64,000 bases of DNA from an uncultured Caulobacterales bacterium (GCA_903840435.1 CAIMFV010000023.1:81900-145899); one strand, 5' to 3'. Counted from the first letter of the stretch, positions 26,612 to 35,692 are shown. The notes: generated from the sequence alone by a model not told the origin. Program-made: numbers and translations.

Positions 26612-27205
26612 ATGAGCAAGCGTTGGATGGCCCTGGCGGCGACCGCCATCATCTTGGGAACAGGATGCGCGGCCACCTCACTGGCGCCTCAAGCCTTGGC
26701 GGAAGACGTTTCCAACGGTTGGCAATGCGCACAATTTGCGCGGCTCTTTTCCGGCATTCAGATTTTCGGCGACGCCTATACCTGGTGGCGGCAAGCGGTC
26801 GGCAAATATGCCCGCGGTTCAGCCCCAGAAGTAGGCGCGGTCTTGGTGTTCAAACCCCATGGCGCCATGCGGCTTGGCCATGTGGCGGTAGTCAGCCAGG
26901 TGGTGACCGAGCGGGTCATCCAAGTCACCCACGCCAATTGGTCCCGCATCGGCGGCGAGCGCGGCCAAGTGGAAAAAGACGTCACCGTGGTCGATGTCTC
27001 TAAGGGCGGCGATTGGAGCGAGGTGAAGGTCTGGAATAATCCGACCCATGATCTCGGGACCACAGTCTATCCGACCTTTGGTTTTGTTTATAAGGGCGCA
27101 GCGGACGCGGCCTCTGCGACCTCGACGGCGAAAGCCGATAGCACCGACCCGATTTCTAAGCTTTTGTCGGTGGTCTCTGGCGGCGGTGAGTCCGCGCCGC
27201 GCTAA
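26612..27205 (+). CDS. Exported CHAP-domain cysteine amidase/peptidase
   Basis: A 197-residue exported protein with a CHAP domain, the catalytic fold of many peptidoglycan amidases and endopeptidases. The ATG at 26612 gives a signal sequence (WMALAATAIILGTGCAATSL, containing a possible lipobox-like GTGC). Catalytic Cys39 lies in WQCAQFARLFSG and His90 in RLGHVAVVSQV, followed by VTHANWSR with the third polar residue. The domain ends near FGFVYKGA; the tail is Ser/Thr/Ala-rich. It probably trims peptidoglycan in the periplasm. No partner gene is visible. Confidence 0.85.
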   Translation: MSKRWMALAATAIILGTGCAATSLAPQALAEDVSNGWQCAQFARLFSGIQIFGDAYTWWRQAVGKYARGSAPEVGAVLVFKPHGAMRLGHVAVVSQVVTERVIQVTHANWSRIGGERGQVEKDVTVVDVSKGGDWSEVKVWNNPTHDLGTTVYPTFGFVYKGAADAASATSTAKADSTDPISKLLSVVSGGGESAPR

Positions 27206-27301
27206 GCGGGGGAGCAGGCGCGGTCTTGCAACCCGGATCGTTGAGTGAGCCTTCGGCCCCCCCTATCCCAAGATGGATCTACATTAGGTTTCTTAAGGTG
27301 T

Positions 27302-27348
27302 TGCTTGTCTTATCGGCAAAACCGGAGTCCAGTGTTCCCTGACAAAAT
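27302..27348 (-). repeat. TAG-linked hairpin repeat, copy 3 (after yhhN-like gene)
   Basis: On the minus strand the copy begins with at and TTTGTCAGGG directly after the TAG stop of the YhhN-like gene at 27349-27351, then continues to CCGATAAGACAA. The outer pairing is TTGTC with GACAA. It aligns with the copies after ptsP and the phosphoesterase and lies between two converging genes. Confidence 0.6.
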
Positions 27349-27999
27349 CTAAACTAAAAACGCCGAGGCAATCAGACCCTGGGCGGCGAAATAGAGCCAC
27401 CAGACTGCATGATCAGCCAGCGGGCTTGGCCGATGGGTGAGCTTGAACAGGCGAATGGCGAGCACGGCGTCAGAGGCTAAAAACAGCACCGACCCAAGTG
27501 ACGCCATGGCGTGCGCCGCGCGAAGGCTAAAGCTTGCCCCCACCATGGCGCTCAAGGCGATCACATAGACACACACTGGCGCCTTTAGCGGGCCAAGGTC
27601 ACGCCAGAGATAAAGGGTGAGTAGGCCGCCGCCCGCTAGGGCAAGGACACCTGGAATGAGGCGAACCGGCTCGACTGCGAAAATCGCCAGTCCACCGATC
27701 TCAAGAAAAAACACACAATAGACCAGTTGCGCCACCAAGAAGCTTGCCAAGCCGAGCGGCAGGCTAAGGTCCCCGTCACGCGTCAGGATGGCGTCGCCAA
27801 GGCAGGAAAAGGCAAGTGCTGTGGTCAAGAGCGCAGGCGCGCCCGCCATAAAGGCCCAGACCGCCACAGCGCCAATCGCCAGTGCTTTGGTGAAGGTGCG
27901 AAAAAGGCTGATCGGTCGAAATTGCAAAACCAGCCCATAGGCAAGGCTTGCGAGCACGCTGATCAGCACAAAGGGGGCGGCGTTGAGGGGCAGGAGCAT
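27349..27999 (-). CDS. YhhN-family membrane protein (lysoplasmalogenase-like)
   Basis: A 216-residue protein of the YhhN/TMEM86 family, multi-pass membrane proteins; the human member is a lysoplasmalogenase. Typical segments are ALAFSCLGDAILTRDGDL (conserved GD) and AMASLGSVLFLASDAVLAIR (conserved SD), and VWWLYFAAQGLIASAF near the end. About seven to eight hydrophobic helices. The ATG at 27999 is preferred to the TTG at 28017, although a GGAG lies upstream of both. The bacterial role is not established. Confidence 0.85.
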   Translation of the reverse strand: MLLPLNAAPFVLISVLASLAYGLVLQFRPISLFRTFTKALAIGAVAVWAFMAGAPALLTTALAFSCLGDAILTRDGDLSLPLGLASFLVAQLVYCVFFLEIGGLAIFAVEPVRLIPGVLALAGGGLLTLYLWRDLGPLKAPVCVYVIALSAMVGASFSLRAAHAMASLGSVLFLASDAVLAIRLFKLTHRPSPLADHAVWWLYFAAQGLIASAFLV

Positions 28000-28044
28000 C
28001 GGCTGTTCTAACTCCAATCTGCGCCGAACTGGCCGCCGCCGTCC

Positions 28045-30276
28045 CTATTGGGCGGCATGGGTCAAGGCGTCGGTAACCACCCCCTCAGTCAAGACCTGTG
28101 GCAAGATCTGCGGCGGGCCGCCTCTGCGACTATAAACAAGATAGAGCGGCACCCCTGCACGGCCTTCGGCGCTCAAGGCCTTGGCGATTTCGCCATTCCG
28201 GTTGGTCCAGTCGGCGCGCAAATAGACCGTGCCCGTCTTGGCGAAGGCCGATTTGACGCCCGAGGTCGCCAGGGCGCCAGCCTCATTGACCTTACAGGTG
28301 ACGCACCAGGCGGCGGTAAAATCGACAAAGACCGGGCGTCCTTCGCGCACCAGCTCGGTCACCCGCTCTGGCGACCACGCCGCCGCCGTTTGGCCTTGGT
28401 GCGTGGCGGCAGGTGCAGTTTTGGGCGCGGCCACCACGCCAATCCCGATAGCGGCCAGGACAGACAGCCCCGCCCCCAGCTGGGCGGCTCGCAAGAGGCG
28501 CACGCCATCAGCCCTTTGCCCGACACCCCATAGCCAAAGCCCAAACGCCAAGGCCAGTCCGGCGGCGAAGAGTGCTGGCAAGGCATCGGCCCCGGCCTCT
28601 TCGGCAAATACCCAGGCAAGCCATCCGGCGGCGCCATACATGGGGAAGGCCAGGGTCTTGCGCAGCCCGTCCATCCAAGCGCCAGGCTTAGGCATGCGCT
28701 TATAAAGCCCAGGCAGAAAGGCCAGGGCGACGAAAGGCGCGGCAAGCCCGAGCCCCAAACTGGCGAAAATCAGCGCCGCGACCAGATCAGACTGGGCGAG
28801 CGCCCAACCGATGGTCGAGGCCATGAACGGGCCTGTGCAAGGCGCCGCCACCACCACCGCCAAAACGCCGGTAAAAAACGCCCCCACCAGCCCGCCCTTG
28901 GATGCCAAGCCTTGACCCGCGCCCTGGGCCGAAAGGCCCATTTCGAACAGACCCGACAAGTTGAGCGCTGAGCCCAACATGACCAGGCAGAGGGCAAAGA
29001 CCGCGCCCGGCGCTTGCAGCTGAAAGCCCCAGCCGACCGCCTGACCGGCGCGCCTGGCAATAATCAGCATGAAGGCCAGCCCTAAAAAGCTCGCCACCAC
29101 CCCCGCCAAATAGGCGAGCCCTTCAGCCTGGGCCTTGTGCGGATGGGCGGTGTGACGTGCCAGAGCGGCGGCCTTGATCGACAAGACGGGAAAGACGCAA
29201 GGCATCAGGTTGAGCAGCAATCCACCCATCAGGGCAAAAAGCACCGCAAGGACAAGATTGAGGTGAGCGTCCGGGGGCGACAGGCGTGCGGGCGGAGTGT
29301 CTGATACAACCGGTGTTGCGGTCGTGGGCGGGGGGGTGACGCCGGGCAGGGCTGCGGCGTTCGGCGCTCCTCCGGTCTGAACAGGTAAGGGGGGTGGCGT
29401 CACGCTGGCAGGCTTTTCGCCGGCAAGCGCATGCACCTCGATGGCCCGCGCGCCGGAGACCGTCACCACGCCGTCTAGCGCGCTCGGCGCCTTGCCGTGG
29501 CTGAAATCATAACCGGACGCCAAGCCGATCCGCACCCCGTCTTCGCCCTTCAGCAGCGTGACGGATTGCGGCTTGGCCTGATCCATCACCGTGCCAAGAT
29601 AAGGGTAGAAATAGAGGTCTTTTCCGGCGCGCACCTGGGCGGCGAGCTTGGCGTCGTGTAGATCAAGCCAAATCTGATCGCCCGCAATCTGATAGCTTGG
29701 CCGTCCCGCCGTGGCGAAGGGCAGGGGGGTGGCCGCCAAGGCCGCACTTAAGAGCCGCCGCGCCTCGGGGTCTGATGCCGCACGGTTTGATGGGCCAACC
29801 CTGAGGTTCAGGGTCAAATTGGCCTCTTCCGGCACGCAAACATCTTTGCAGACCAAGAGACTGGCATGGGCGGTGAGTGTCACAGACGCGCCAATGTCCG
29901 CGTCGGCTGGAACCTTCAACCGCGTCGGTAAGACAACGGCGTCTGAATAGACATAGTTCATCAAGGGGCCGGTGGTCACATGGGTTGGCGCGGGCCAGAT
30001 CAGCGGACCTGCGCTCCACCCCTTGGGCAGGGTCCAGTCGAGCGTCGTCGCCTCACCGGCATCGCCCGGATTGCGCCAATAGGTATGCCAGCCCGGCGCG
30101 ATGGTTTGCCGAAGGCCGACGAGCAGAGATTTACCGGGAACGGCTTGACCTTCGGAAATCAGCTCAAGATCAAGGTGGGCCGTGTGCACGCTTTGCGCGC
30201 AGGCGCTGTGCCCCGCCAGTCCAAGATTGGCAAGCAGGACGAGCGCGGCGGCCAGAGAACGGAGTTTGGGGATCAT
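28045..30276 (-). CDS. DsbD/ScsB-type thiol:disulfide interchange protein
   Basis: A 743-residue membrane protein that passes electrons from cytoplasmic thioredoxin to periplasmic disulfides. Order: signal peptide (to about residue 28), a large periplasmic N-terminal domain with LLVCKDVCVPEEA, a membrane region of about eight helices with conserved cysteines in LNLMPCVFPVLSIKAAALAR and VVAAPCTGPFMASTIGWAL, and a C-terminal thioredoxin domain with Cys658 and Cys661 (AAWCVTCKVNE). The N-terminal domain is of the ScsB kind rather than classic DsbD, so copper-stress defence is possible. Gene name left open. Confidence 0.92.
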   Translation of the reverse strand: MIPKLRSLAAALVLLANLGLAGHSACAQSVHTAHLDLELISEGQAVPGKSLLVGLRQTIAPGWHTYWRNPGDAGEATTLDWTLPKGWSAGPLIWPAPTHVTTGPLMNYVYSDAVVLPTRLKVPADADIGASVTLTAHASLLVCKDVCVPEEANLTLNLRVGPSNRAASDPEARRLLSAALAATPLPFATAGRPSYQIAGDQIWLDLHDAKLAAQVRAGKDLYFYPYLGTVMDQAKPQSVTLLKGEDGVRIGLASGYDFSHGKAPSALDGVVTVSGARAIEVHALAGEKPASVTPPPLPVQTGGAPNAAALPGVTPPPTTATPVVSDTPPARLSPPDAHLNLVLAVLFALMGGLLLNLMPCVFPVLSIKAAALARHTAHPHKAQAEGLAYLAGVVASFLGLAFMLIIARRAGQAVGWGFQLQAPGAVFALCLVMLGSALNLSGLFEMGLSAQGAGQGLASKGGLVGAFFTGVLAVVVAAPCTGPFMASTIGWALAQSDLVAALIFASLGLGLAAPFVALAFLPGLYKRMPKPGAWMDGLRKTLAFPMYGAAGWLAWVFAEEAGADALPALFAAGLALAFGLWLWGVGQRADGVRLLRAAQLGAGLSVLAAIGIGVVAAPKTAPAATHQGQTAAAWSPERVTELVREGRPVFVDFTAAWCVTCKVNEAGALATSGVKSAFAKTGTVYLRADWTNRNGEIAKALSAEGRAGVPLYLVYSRRGGPPQILPQVLTEGVVTDALTHAAQ

Positions 30277-30401
30277 GAGCTCACGACTTCAGGCGGGAAA
30301 TCCTCATCCCACGCTGCAAAACTGGGGCGGAAGGCTCGACAATGCAAGACACCTCTGCATGATCGCATCCTGAACCGACGCCAAAGGGAGCGCCTGCCGC
30401 C

Positions 30402-30800
30402 ATGCCCGGAAATTTTGACGAGATCGATGTGGGCCAGGTGGTCAATCTGGGCGCCTTGGCCGTCGATGAGGCGGGGCTTGCGGCCTTTTGTACCGCCTTT
30501 GCGCCCTCCTGGGACGTGGAGGAAGGCGCGCCTGAGTCTCTCCTCTACACCTTGTGGTCCAAACTTGATTCGGAGGCCGCGCGCCACTGGCCGCAAACCA
30601 AGCGACTGGGGGTCGACGCCCTGCGCTGGATGCGCAATCCGCCTGCGGGAGAATTATTGCGCGGTCGCATGACCATTCTGGCCAAGGACCCGGTCGGAGA
30701 TGATAAGGGTATCGTCATCGCCCAGCATGATCTGTTGGACGAAGCCGGTCGGCTGGTCTTTTCCTGCCTGACGCGCTCCGTCTTTGCCCGTAACGCCTAA
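30402..30800 (+). CDS. MaoC-like hotdog protein without catalytic residues
   Basis: A 132-residue single hotdog related to MaoC dehydratases: the first strand (EIDVGQVVNLGALAVDEAGL), then LGVDALRWMRNPPAGELLRG and IAQHDLLDEAGRLVFSCLTR match the fold. Where active members carry the Asp and His of the hydratase motif, this one reads FAPSWDVEEGAPESLLYTLW, so both seem lost. It may be a structural or regulatory partner of the true MaoC 14 bases downstream, like paired inactive/active subunits in some heteromeric hydratases. Confidence 0.65.
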   Translation: MPGNFDEIDVGQVVNLGALAVDEAGLAAFCTAFAPSWDVEEGAPESLLYTLWSKLDSEAARHWPQTKRLGVDALRWMRNPPAGELLRGRMTILAKDPVGDDKGIVIAQHDLLDEAGRLVFSCLTRSVFARNA

Positions 30801-30814
30801 GCTGAAGGTTGCGC

Positions 30815-31672
30815 ATGCCGATTTCCTATCCCGACGCCTTGAGCCTGACGACCCAAGGCCAGACCTTCGCCTGGAACGACCGCGAAACCATGCTTTATGC
30901 GCTTGGCATCGGCTTAGGCGCCGACCCGATGGATGGGCGGGAGTTGCCCTTTGTCTATGAAAACGGGCTGAAGGCCGTGCCCACCCTGGCAACGGTCGTC
31001 GCCTGGGGCGCGGGGCCCATCGGCAAGCTTGGTCTCAACTATCTGTTGGTGGTGCACGGCGAGCAGTCGGTCGAACTGCATCGGCCCCTGCCCACGGAAG
31101 CCGAAATTGTCGCCGATAGCCGCATCAAGGACCTGTTCGACAAGGGGCCTAAGGGTGCGGTGGTGGTGGTCGAAACGATTTTGAAGGACGTGAAGGACGG
31201 CCAGCCCATCGCCACCCTAACCTCATCGATTTTCGCGCGCGGCGATGGCGGCTTTGGCGGACCAAGCGGTGGACAACCCGAACCGCATCCCATGCCAAAC
31301 CGCGCCCCAGACCGCACGGTCGATCTGGTCACCCGTCCCGATCAGGCGCTGCTCTATCGCCTGTCGGGCGACCGTAACCCCTTGCATGCCGATCCAGGCT
31401 TTGCCGCCGCCGCCGGGTTTCCGCGCCCGATCCTACACGGCCTTTGCACCTATGGGCTGACCTGTCGCGCTGTGCTTTCGACCTTTGCCGACTATGCGCC
31501 GGAGCGGATCAAAAGCCACGCGGCGCGTTTCTCCGCCCCGGTCTTTCCCGGCGAAACTGTTAGTGTTGATCTGTGGCAAGACGGCGAGGTGGTGTCGTTT
31601 GAGGCGCGGGTGAAGGCGCGCGATGCTGTCGTCATCCGCAATGGCCGCAGCCTTGTGACGGAGGCGTCGTGA
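30815..31672 (+). CDS. MaoC-family (R)-specific enoyl-CoA hydratase
   Basis: A 285-residue double-hotdog hydratase. The hydratase-2 motif is intact in the C-terminal half: LYRLSGDRNPLHADP with Asp186 and His191. The N-terminal hotdog lacks the catalytic pair, as in eukaryotic-type hydratase 2. The start at 30815 (MPISYPDAL) follows GAAGG by seven bases. It acts on (R)-3-hydroxyacyl-CoA or enoyl-CoA. Its last four bases overlap the next gene (GTGA). Part of a three-gene hotdog cluster. Confidence 0.9.
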   Translation: MPISYPDALSLTTQGQTFAWNDRETMLYALGIGLGADPMDGRELPFVYENGLKAVPTLATVVAWGAGPIGKLGLNYLLVVHGEQSVELHRPLPTEAEIVADSRIKDLFDKGPKGAVVVVETILKDVKDGQPIATLTSSIFARGDGGFGGPSGGQPEPHPMPNRAPDRTVDLVTRPDQALLYRLSGDRNPLHADPGFAAAAGFPRPILHGLCTYGLTCRAVLSTFADYAPERIKSHAARFSAPVFPGETVSVDLWQDGEVVSFEARVKARDAVVIRNGRSLVTEAS

Positions 31673-32652
31673 GCGCCCCACAGCGCCCCTCAGATGCGCC
31701 AAGTGGTCCGCCACAGGGCCTAGGCCCTGTGGTTTGGCGCGGCGGTGTCAATACCTGGGAATGTGACGAGATGGGCCACATGAATGTGCGCTTCTATCTC
31801 GCCAAGGCGATGGAGGGGTTGGCCGGTCTGGCCGCCCGCTTGGGCATGCCCCATGCCTTTACGCCCTATGCAGAGGCAACCCTTATCCCGCTCGAGCACC
31901 ATATTCGGTTTCTGAAAGAAACCCATGCAGGCGCCGCGCTCTACATGACCGGCGGCGTGGTGGCCCTGCGTGCCGAGGGGGCGGATCTGCTGCAGGTCCT
32001 CTTTGATGCGCGCACCCACGCGCCCGCCGCCACCGTCATCAGCCGTGTCGCCCATGCCCGCCCTCGCGACGCCAAGGCCTTTGCCTGGCCAAGACGGACC
32101 GAAATGGCGGCGGCCGATCTCAGTATTGCGCTTCCCGCCTTTGCCGCGCCCCGCAGTGTCGATTGGCAGGCGCCGCCGCCGCTCGCGCGGGTGGCGGAAG
32201 GCGACCTCGCCCGGCTGGCGCCAATTTCGCTTGGCCATGTGACGCCGCAAGGTGTCGATGTGTTTGGCCGCATGCGGGCAGAGGAATTTATTGGCCGGGT
32301 TTCAGATGGGATCGGGGCCCTGCTCGGCGATGTCCGCCATGTGGTCGCGCACGCGGCGGCAGGCCAGCATGCCCGGGTGGGCGGCGCCGTCTTGGAATAC
32401 CGCCTCATCTATCTCGATTGGCCAGGGATTGGCGAACCGGTTGAGGTCCGTTCTGGCCTAACCGCCGTTGCCGACAAGGTGCAGCATGTGGGCCATTGGC
32501 TGCTTAATCCCGACACGGGAACGCCGCTCGGATTTTCTGAAGCCGTCGCCGTTACCTTCGATCTCGACACGCGAAAAACCATCCCGATCAGCGATGCGGC
32601 CCGGCAGGCATTGAACGGACGCCTGATTCCAGGGCATAGGTTCGGAGCCTAG
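31669..32652 (+). CDS. Double-hotdog thioesterase-like protein
   Basis: A 327-residue protein with two 4HBT-type hotdog halves. The first has TWECDEMGHMNVRFYLAKAM, with the catalytic Asp and GHMN pattern typical of acyl-CoA thioesterases; the second half (GVDVFGRMRAEEFIGRVSDG, VLEYRLIYLDWPGIGEPVEV) is more diverged and without the same motif. It starts with GTG overlapping the MaoC stop (GTGA), so the two are translated together. Substrate unknown, but pairing with an enoyl-CoA hydratase points to fatty acyl-CoA metabolism. Confidence 0.82.
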   Translation: MSAPQRPSDAPSGPPQGLGPVVWRGGVNTWECDEMGHMNVRFYLAKAMEGLAGLAARLGMPHAFTPYAEATLIPLEHHIRFLKETHAGAALYMTGGVVALRAEGADLLQVLFDARTHAPAATVISRVAHARPRDAKAFAWPRRTEMAAADLSIALPAFAAPRSVDWQAPPPLARVAEGDLARLAPISLGHVTPQGVDVFGRMRAEEFIGRVSDGIGALLGDVRHVVAHAAAGQHARVGGAVLEYRLIYLDWPGIGEPVEVRSGLTAVADKVQHVGHWLLNPDTGTPLGFSEAVAVTFDLDTRKTIPISDAARQALNGRLIPGHRFGA

Positions 32653-32756
32653 ATCGACGCGGTGCGCCGGGTGCGCAACCGCACGTCGGTCGTGCAAACG
32701 TCTTCAAAACCCTCTAGTGTTTCCCTGCCTCAAGACCCCTCGGCCCAAGGATGACG

Positions 32757-34178
32757 ATGATAAGACCCCGCCATGCGCGTATTGTTGCGACGCTCGGACC
32801 TGCCAGCCGTGACGCTTCGTCGGTTGAGGCCTTGGCGCGGATCGGCGTCGATGTGTTTCGCCTGAATTTCAGCCATGGCGTCCATGAAGACCATGCCCAG
32901 GCCTTGGCGGCTGTGCGGGCGGCGGAGGCGGCGATTGGCAGGCCGCTGGCGGCGCTGGCCGATTTGCAAGGGCCGAAGCTACGCCTCAGCAAATTTCGTG
33001 ACGGGCGCATTGAGGTCAAGACCGGCGACCGCATCCGCCTGGATCAAAACCCGGAACCCGGCGATGCCAGCCGAATTTGCGTTCCCCATCCCGAACTTTT
33101 CGCCGCCATGGCGCCCGGTGCGCTGTTGCTCGTCGACGATGGCAAGGTGCGCCTCAAGGTCGTCTCCGTCGACAAGGGCGGGGTCGAGGTTGAGGTGGTG
33201 CAAGGGGTGGCCCTGTCGGATCGCAAGGGCGTCGCCCTGCCCGGCGCGGTCATTCCGCTGGCGGCCTTGACGTCGAAGGATCGCCAGGACCTCGCCTTTG
33301 CCTTGCGGATTGGCGTCGATTGGGTGGCCTTGTCCTTTGTCCAGCGTCCGGCGGATATGGCCGAGTTGCGCCAGTTGGTGCAGGGCCGCGCCGCTGTCAT
33401 GGCCAAGATCGAAAAGCCAGCCGCCTTGACCCAGTTGGACGAGATCCTCGATCTCTGCGACGGGGTGATGATTGCGCGCGGCGATCTTGGGGTTGAGCTC
33501 GAGCCGGAAGAAGTGCCGCCAGCGCAAAAAACCATCCTTCGCGCCGCCCGCCGTCGCGGCGTGCCCGTGGTGGTGGCGACCCAGATGCTGGAAAGCATGA
33601 CGGCCTCGGCCACGCCGACCCGGGCTGAGGCCACCGATGTCGCCAATGCCGTCTATGAAGGCGCAGACGCCCTGATGCTGTCGGCCGAAACCGCGTCTGG
33701 TGACTATCCCAAAGAGGCGGCGGCCATGATGGCCCGCATCATTGAGCGGGTGGAGAAGGATCCGCGCTGGCCCGAACTGATGGGGGCCGAACAGGACCGC
33801 GTCGATGATGAGGATGTCGACGCCCTAGTGGCTGCCGCTGGCGCCGCTGCGGAGCGCGCCTCGGTCGCCTGCCTCGTTGCCTTCACCACAACTGGCGGCA
33901 CAGCCCGGCGTCTGGCCCGGGAGCGGACCTTGCAATCGGTGATCGCGCTTACGCCCCATTCCACCGTCGCGCGTAGGCTCTGTCTGGTCTGGGGTCTGGA
34001 ACCGCGGGTCGGCGCCAATCCGGCCGGTCTCGATGACATGACCGATGAGGCGGTAGATCTGGCCATGCGGCTTGGCTTGGCCAAGTCAGGCGAGCGCATC
34101 TTGATCCTGGCCGGGACGCCCTTTGGCGCACCCGGGGCGGCCAATCTGTTGCGTTTAGCACACGCTCCCATGGTCTAA
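32757..34178 (+). CDS. pyk: Pyruvate kinase
   Basis: A 473-residue pyruvate kinase, which makes ATP and pyruvate from PEP and ADP in glycolysis. Motifs: RIVATLGPASRDASS at the start, FRLNFSHGVHEDHA, the substrate site AVMAKIEKPAALTQLDEIL with the catalytic Lys and Glu, GVMIARGDLGVELEPEEVP, and TQMLESMTASATPTRAEATD. The effector-binding C-terminal domain is present. ATG at 32757 has AAGG at a good distance; ATG at 32751 is too near. Full length. It is separated by about 100 bases from the thioesterase. Confidence 0.96.
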   Translation: MIRPRHARIVATLGPASRDASSVEALARIGVDVFRLNFSHGVHEDHAQALAAVRAAEAAIGRPLAALADLQGPKLRLSKFRDGRIEVKTGDRIRLDQNPEPGDASRICVPHPELFAAMAPGALLLVDDGKVRLKVVSVDKGGVEVEVVQGVALSDRKGVALPGAVIPLAALTSKDRQDLAFALRIGVDWVALSFVQRPADMAELRQLVQGRAAVMAKIEKPAALTQLDEILDLCDGVMIARGDLGVELEPEEVPPAQKTILRAARRRGVPVVVATQMLESMTASATPTRAEATDVANAVYEGADALMLSAETASGDYPKEAAAMMARIIERVEKDPRWPELMGAEQDRVDDEDVDALVAAAGAAAERASVACLVAFTTTGGTARRLARERTLQSVIALTPHSTVARRLCLVWGLEPRVGANPAGLDDMTDEAVDLAMRLGLAKSGERILILAGTPFGAPGAANLLRLAHAPMV

Positions 34179-34305
34179 TGCGCCATCCCCTGGCCGATGT
34201 TTCAATTTTGTCGCGCAGACGTCGCGTTTTAACCACTTAGAACCCACATAGGCTCGCGTGGAGGTCGCAGACCCTTGGGGTCGATGCGAACGCGAGGGAT
34301 AACGA

Positions 34306-34839
34306 GTGACGAGACGGGCAAGTGGGTCGCGGCGAATTTCGGCGGCGGCGCTCAGTATGGGTGTGTTGGCTGTGGCCGTCGGCACAGGCGCGATGGCAGC
34401 GGCGCCGCAAACCATCCTGCCCGGCTATTGGTCAAGCACCAATCGCACCACCTTTATTGTCTCCAAGGTGACGGAAGATAAGCGCTGCATCACCAGCGCC
34501 CAGGTGGCCTCCTACATAACCGGCCCGACCAACCGCCATTATCACTGCACCTATGACCATCGCGACGTCGGCAAGAGCACGGTGAAGCTGAGCGGCGTCT
34601 GTATCGACAAGGGGGGGATCTCCTATGATGTCCGCGTAGATGGCGAATACGGACCCGAATGGTTTAAGTTGCGGGCCCATTTCAGCCTGTCGGGCCTGCC
34701 GATTGGCGGCGTCGCCACAACCGAGGCCCACCGGCTGAGCGCCATCTGTCCCGCCGACGCGCCCGGATCAGAGAAAAAAGCCGCCGCCCCGCCGCCGCAG
34801 CCGCGACCAGATGACAAGGCTGCCACCCCGGCCCCTTGA
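34306..34839 (+). CDS. DUF3617-domain exported protein
   Basis: A 177-residue exported protein. The GTG start is preceded by GAGGGA and followed by a signal peptide (ISAAALSMGVLAVAVGTGAMAAA). The mature part fits the DUF3617 pattern: a start like ILPGYWSSTNRTTFIVSKVT, conserved cysteines in DKRCITSAQ and HYHCTYDH, and FKLRAHFSLSGLPIGG near the end, then AICP. After that a Pro/Ala-rich tail. The function of DUF3617 proteins is unknown. It stands alone between pyk and the toxin-antitoxin pair. Confidence 0.72.
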   Translation: MTRRASGSRRISAAALSMGVLAVAVGTGAMAAAPQTILPGYWSSTNRTTFIVSKVTEDKRCITSAQVASYITGPTNRHYHCTYDHRDVGKSTVKLSGVCIDKGGISYDVRVDGEYGPEWFKLRAHFSLSGLPIGGVATTEAHRLSAICPADAPGSEKKAAAPPPQPRPDDKAATPAP

Positions 34840-34917
34840 TGCGGCGGATTGTGCAATTGTTGACCTCAGCAGACCCGCTAGGGTGAGGAGACAGAAAGCC
34901 CTTGCCCCCTTGATTTA

Positions 34918-35211
34918 ATGGGTGTACAAATTATCGTGGAAATCGAATTCGATCTCTCCAAGGATTCGGCAAATATCGCTAAGCATGGCGTGTCCCTGCA
35001 AGTTGCTGAACAGTTCGAGTGGGACACAGCATGGGAGCGAGAGGATGATCGTTTTGATTATGGAGAGGTTCGGTTTGTCGCGATTGGGCTGATCGGTGAT
35101 CGCGTCTATGCGCTGGTCTTCGCCGAAGGCTCCCATGACGATGCGGTTCGCGCCATCAGCCTGCGCCTCGCAGAAAAACACGAAGTGAGATTTTATTATG
35201 GCCAAATTTGA
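34918..35211 (+). CDS. brnT: BrnT-type toxin
   Basis: A 97-residue protein with the BrnT ribonuclease-toxin pattern: EIEFDLSKDSANIAKHGVSL near the start, then EQFEWDTAW, YGEVRFVAIGLIGDRVYALV and RAISLRLAEKHEVRFYYG. BrnT is a RelE-like mRNA-cleaving toxin held by BrnA. A GTG at 34936 would give a shorter form of 92 residues. It overlaps brnA by 14 bases, as usual for this toxin-first module. The region just downstream becomes AT-rich and accessory, which fits a mobile toxin-antitoxin pair. Confidence 0.88.
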   Translation: MGVQIIVEIEFDLSKDSANIAKHGVSLQVAEQFEWDTAWEREDDRFDYGEVRFVAIGLIGDRVYALVFAEGSHDDAVRAISLRLAEKHEVRFYYGQI

Positions 35212-35428
35212 CTCTGAAATCGACGATGACAACCCGCCGATGGATGCAGCCTTCATGGCGGGAATGAAGCCGTCTCGGCGCGGACGGCCGAAATTGGCGA
35301 CGCCCAAGGTGGAGGTGAAAATTCGCCTTGATGCGAAGACGGTAGAGCACCTGAGAAATAGCGGTCCCGGATGGCAAACGCGCGTCAATGCCTTGCTCGG
35401 CGCATGGGTGGCGACCGGCCAAATCTAG
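35198..35428 (+). CDS. brnA: BrnA-type antitoxin
   Basis: A 76-residue antitoxin with the BrnA_antitoxin pattern: acidic N-terminal arm (SEIDDDNPPMDAAFMAGMKP), then a ribbon-helix-helix part, KVEVKIRLDAKTVEHLRNSG and GWQTRVNALLGAWVATGQ. It binds BrnT and the shared operator, repressing the pair. The start overlaps the end of brnT by 14 bases. Confidence 0.88.
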   Translation: MAKFDSEIDDDNPPMDAAFMAGMKPSRRGRPKLATPKVEVKIRLDAKTVEHLRNSGPGWQTRVNALLGAWVATGQI

Positions 35429-35692
35429 CCGCCACCGCCTATTTTCCCGCCGGGGAAATCGCACAATGTCCGAAATTGGATTGGCGAGGACCTTTGAAAT
35501 TTCCACAAGCTAGAGGCGCGCTCCTCTGGCTTAAATCAGGCGGGAAATCAGAACGAAAGACCGCTATAAGAAGAGTGGGCGCGTCAACTCCCCATGGTTG
35601 GAGCCCTTACTTGCGTTCATCGGGTGAGGCGTCCGAGTAATTTCGGGAATAAATTAGAATGCCAACGTAATCAAAAATGGGTGATTAGGGCG
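35429..35692. other. Intergenic region after brnTA
   Basis: 264 bases with no recognised gene. GC drops toward 35640. It separates the toxin-antitoxin pair from the AT-rich genes and presumably holds the promoter of the next gene. Confidence 0.35.

Noticed and set aside
32695..32740. Repeat-like stretch before pyk containing GTGTTTCCCTG
   Set aside because: Only one arm resembles the TAG-linked repeat; the partner arm is absent and it is not placed after a TAG stop.
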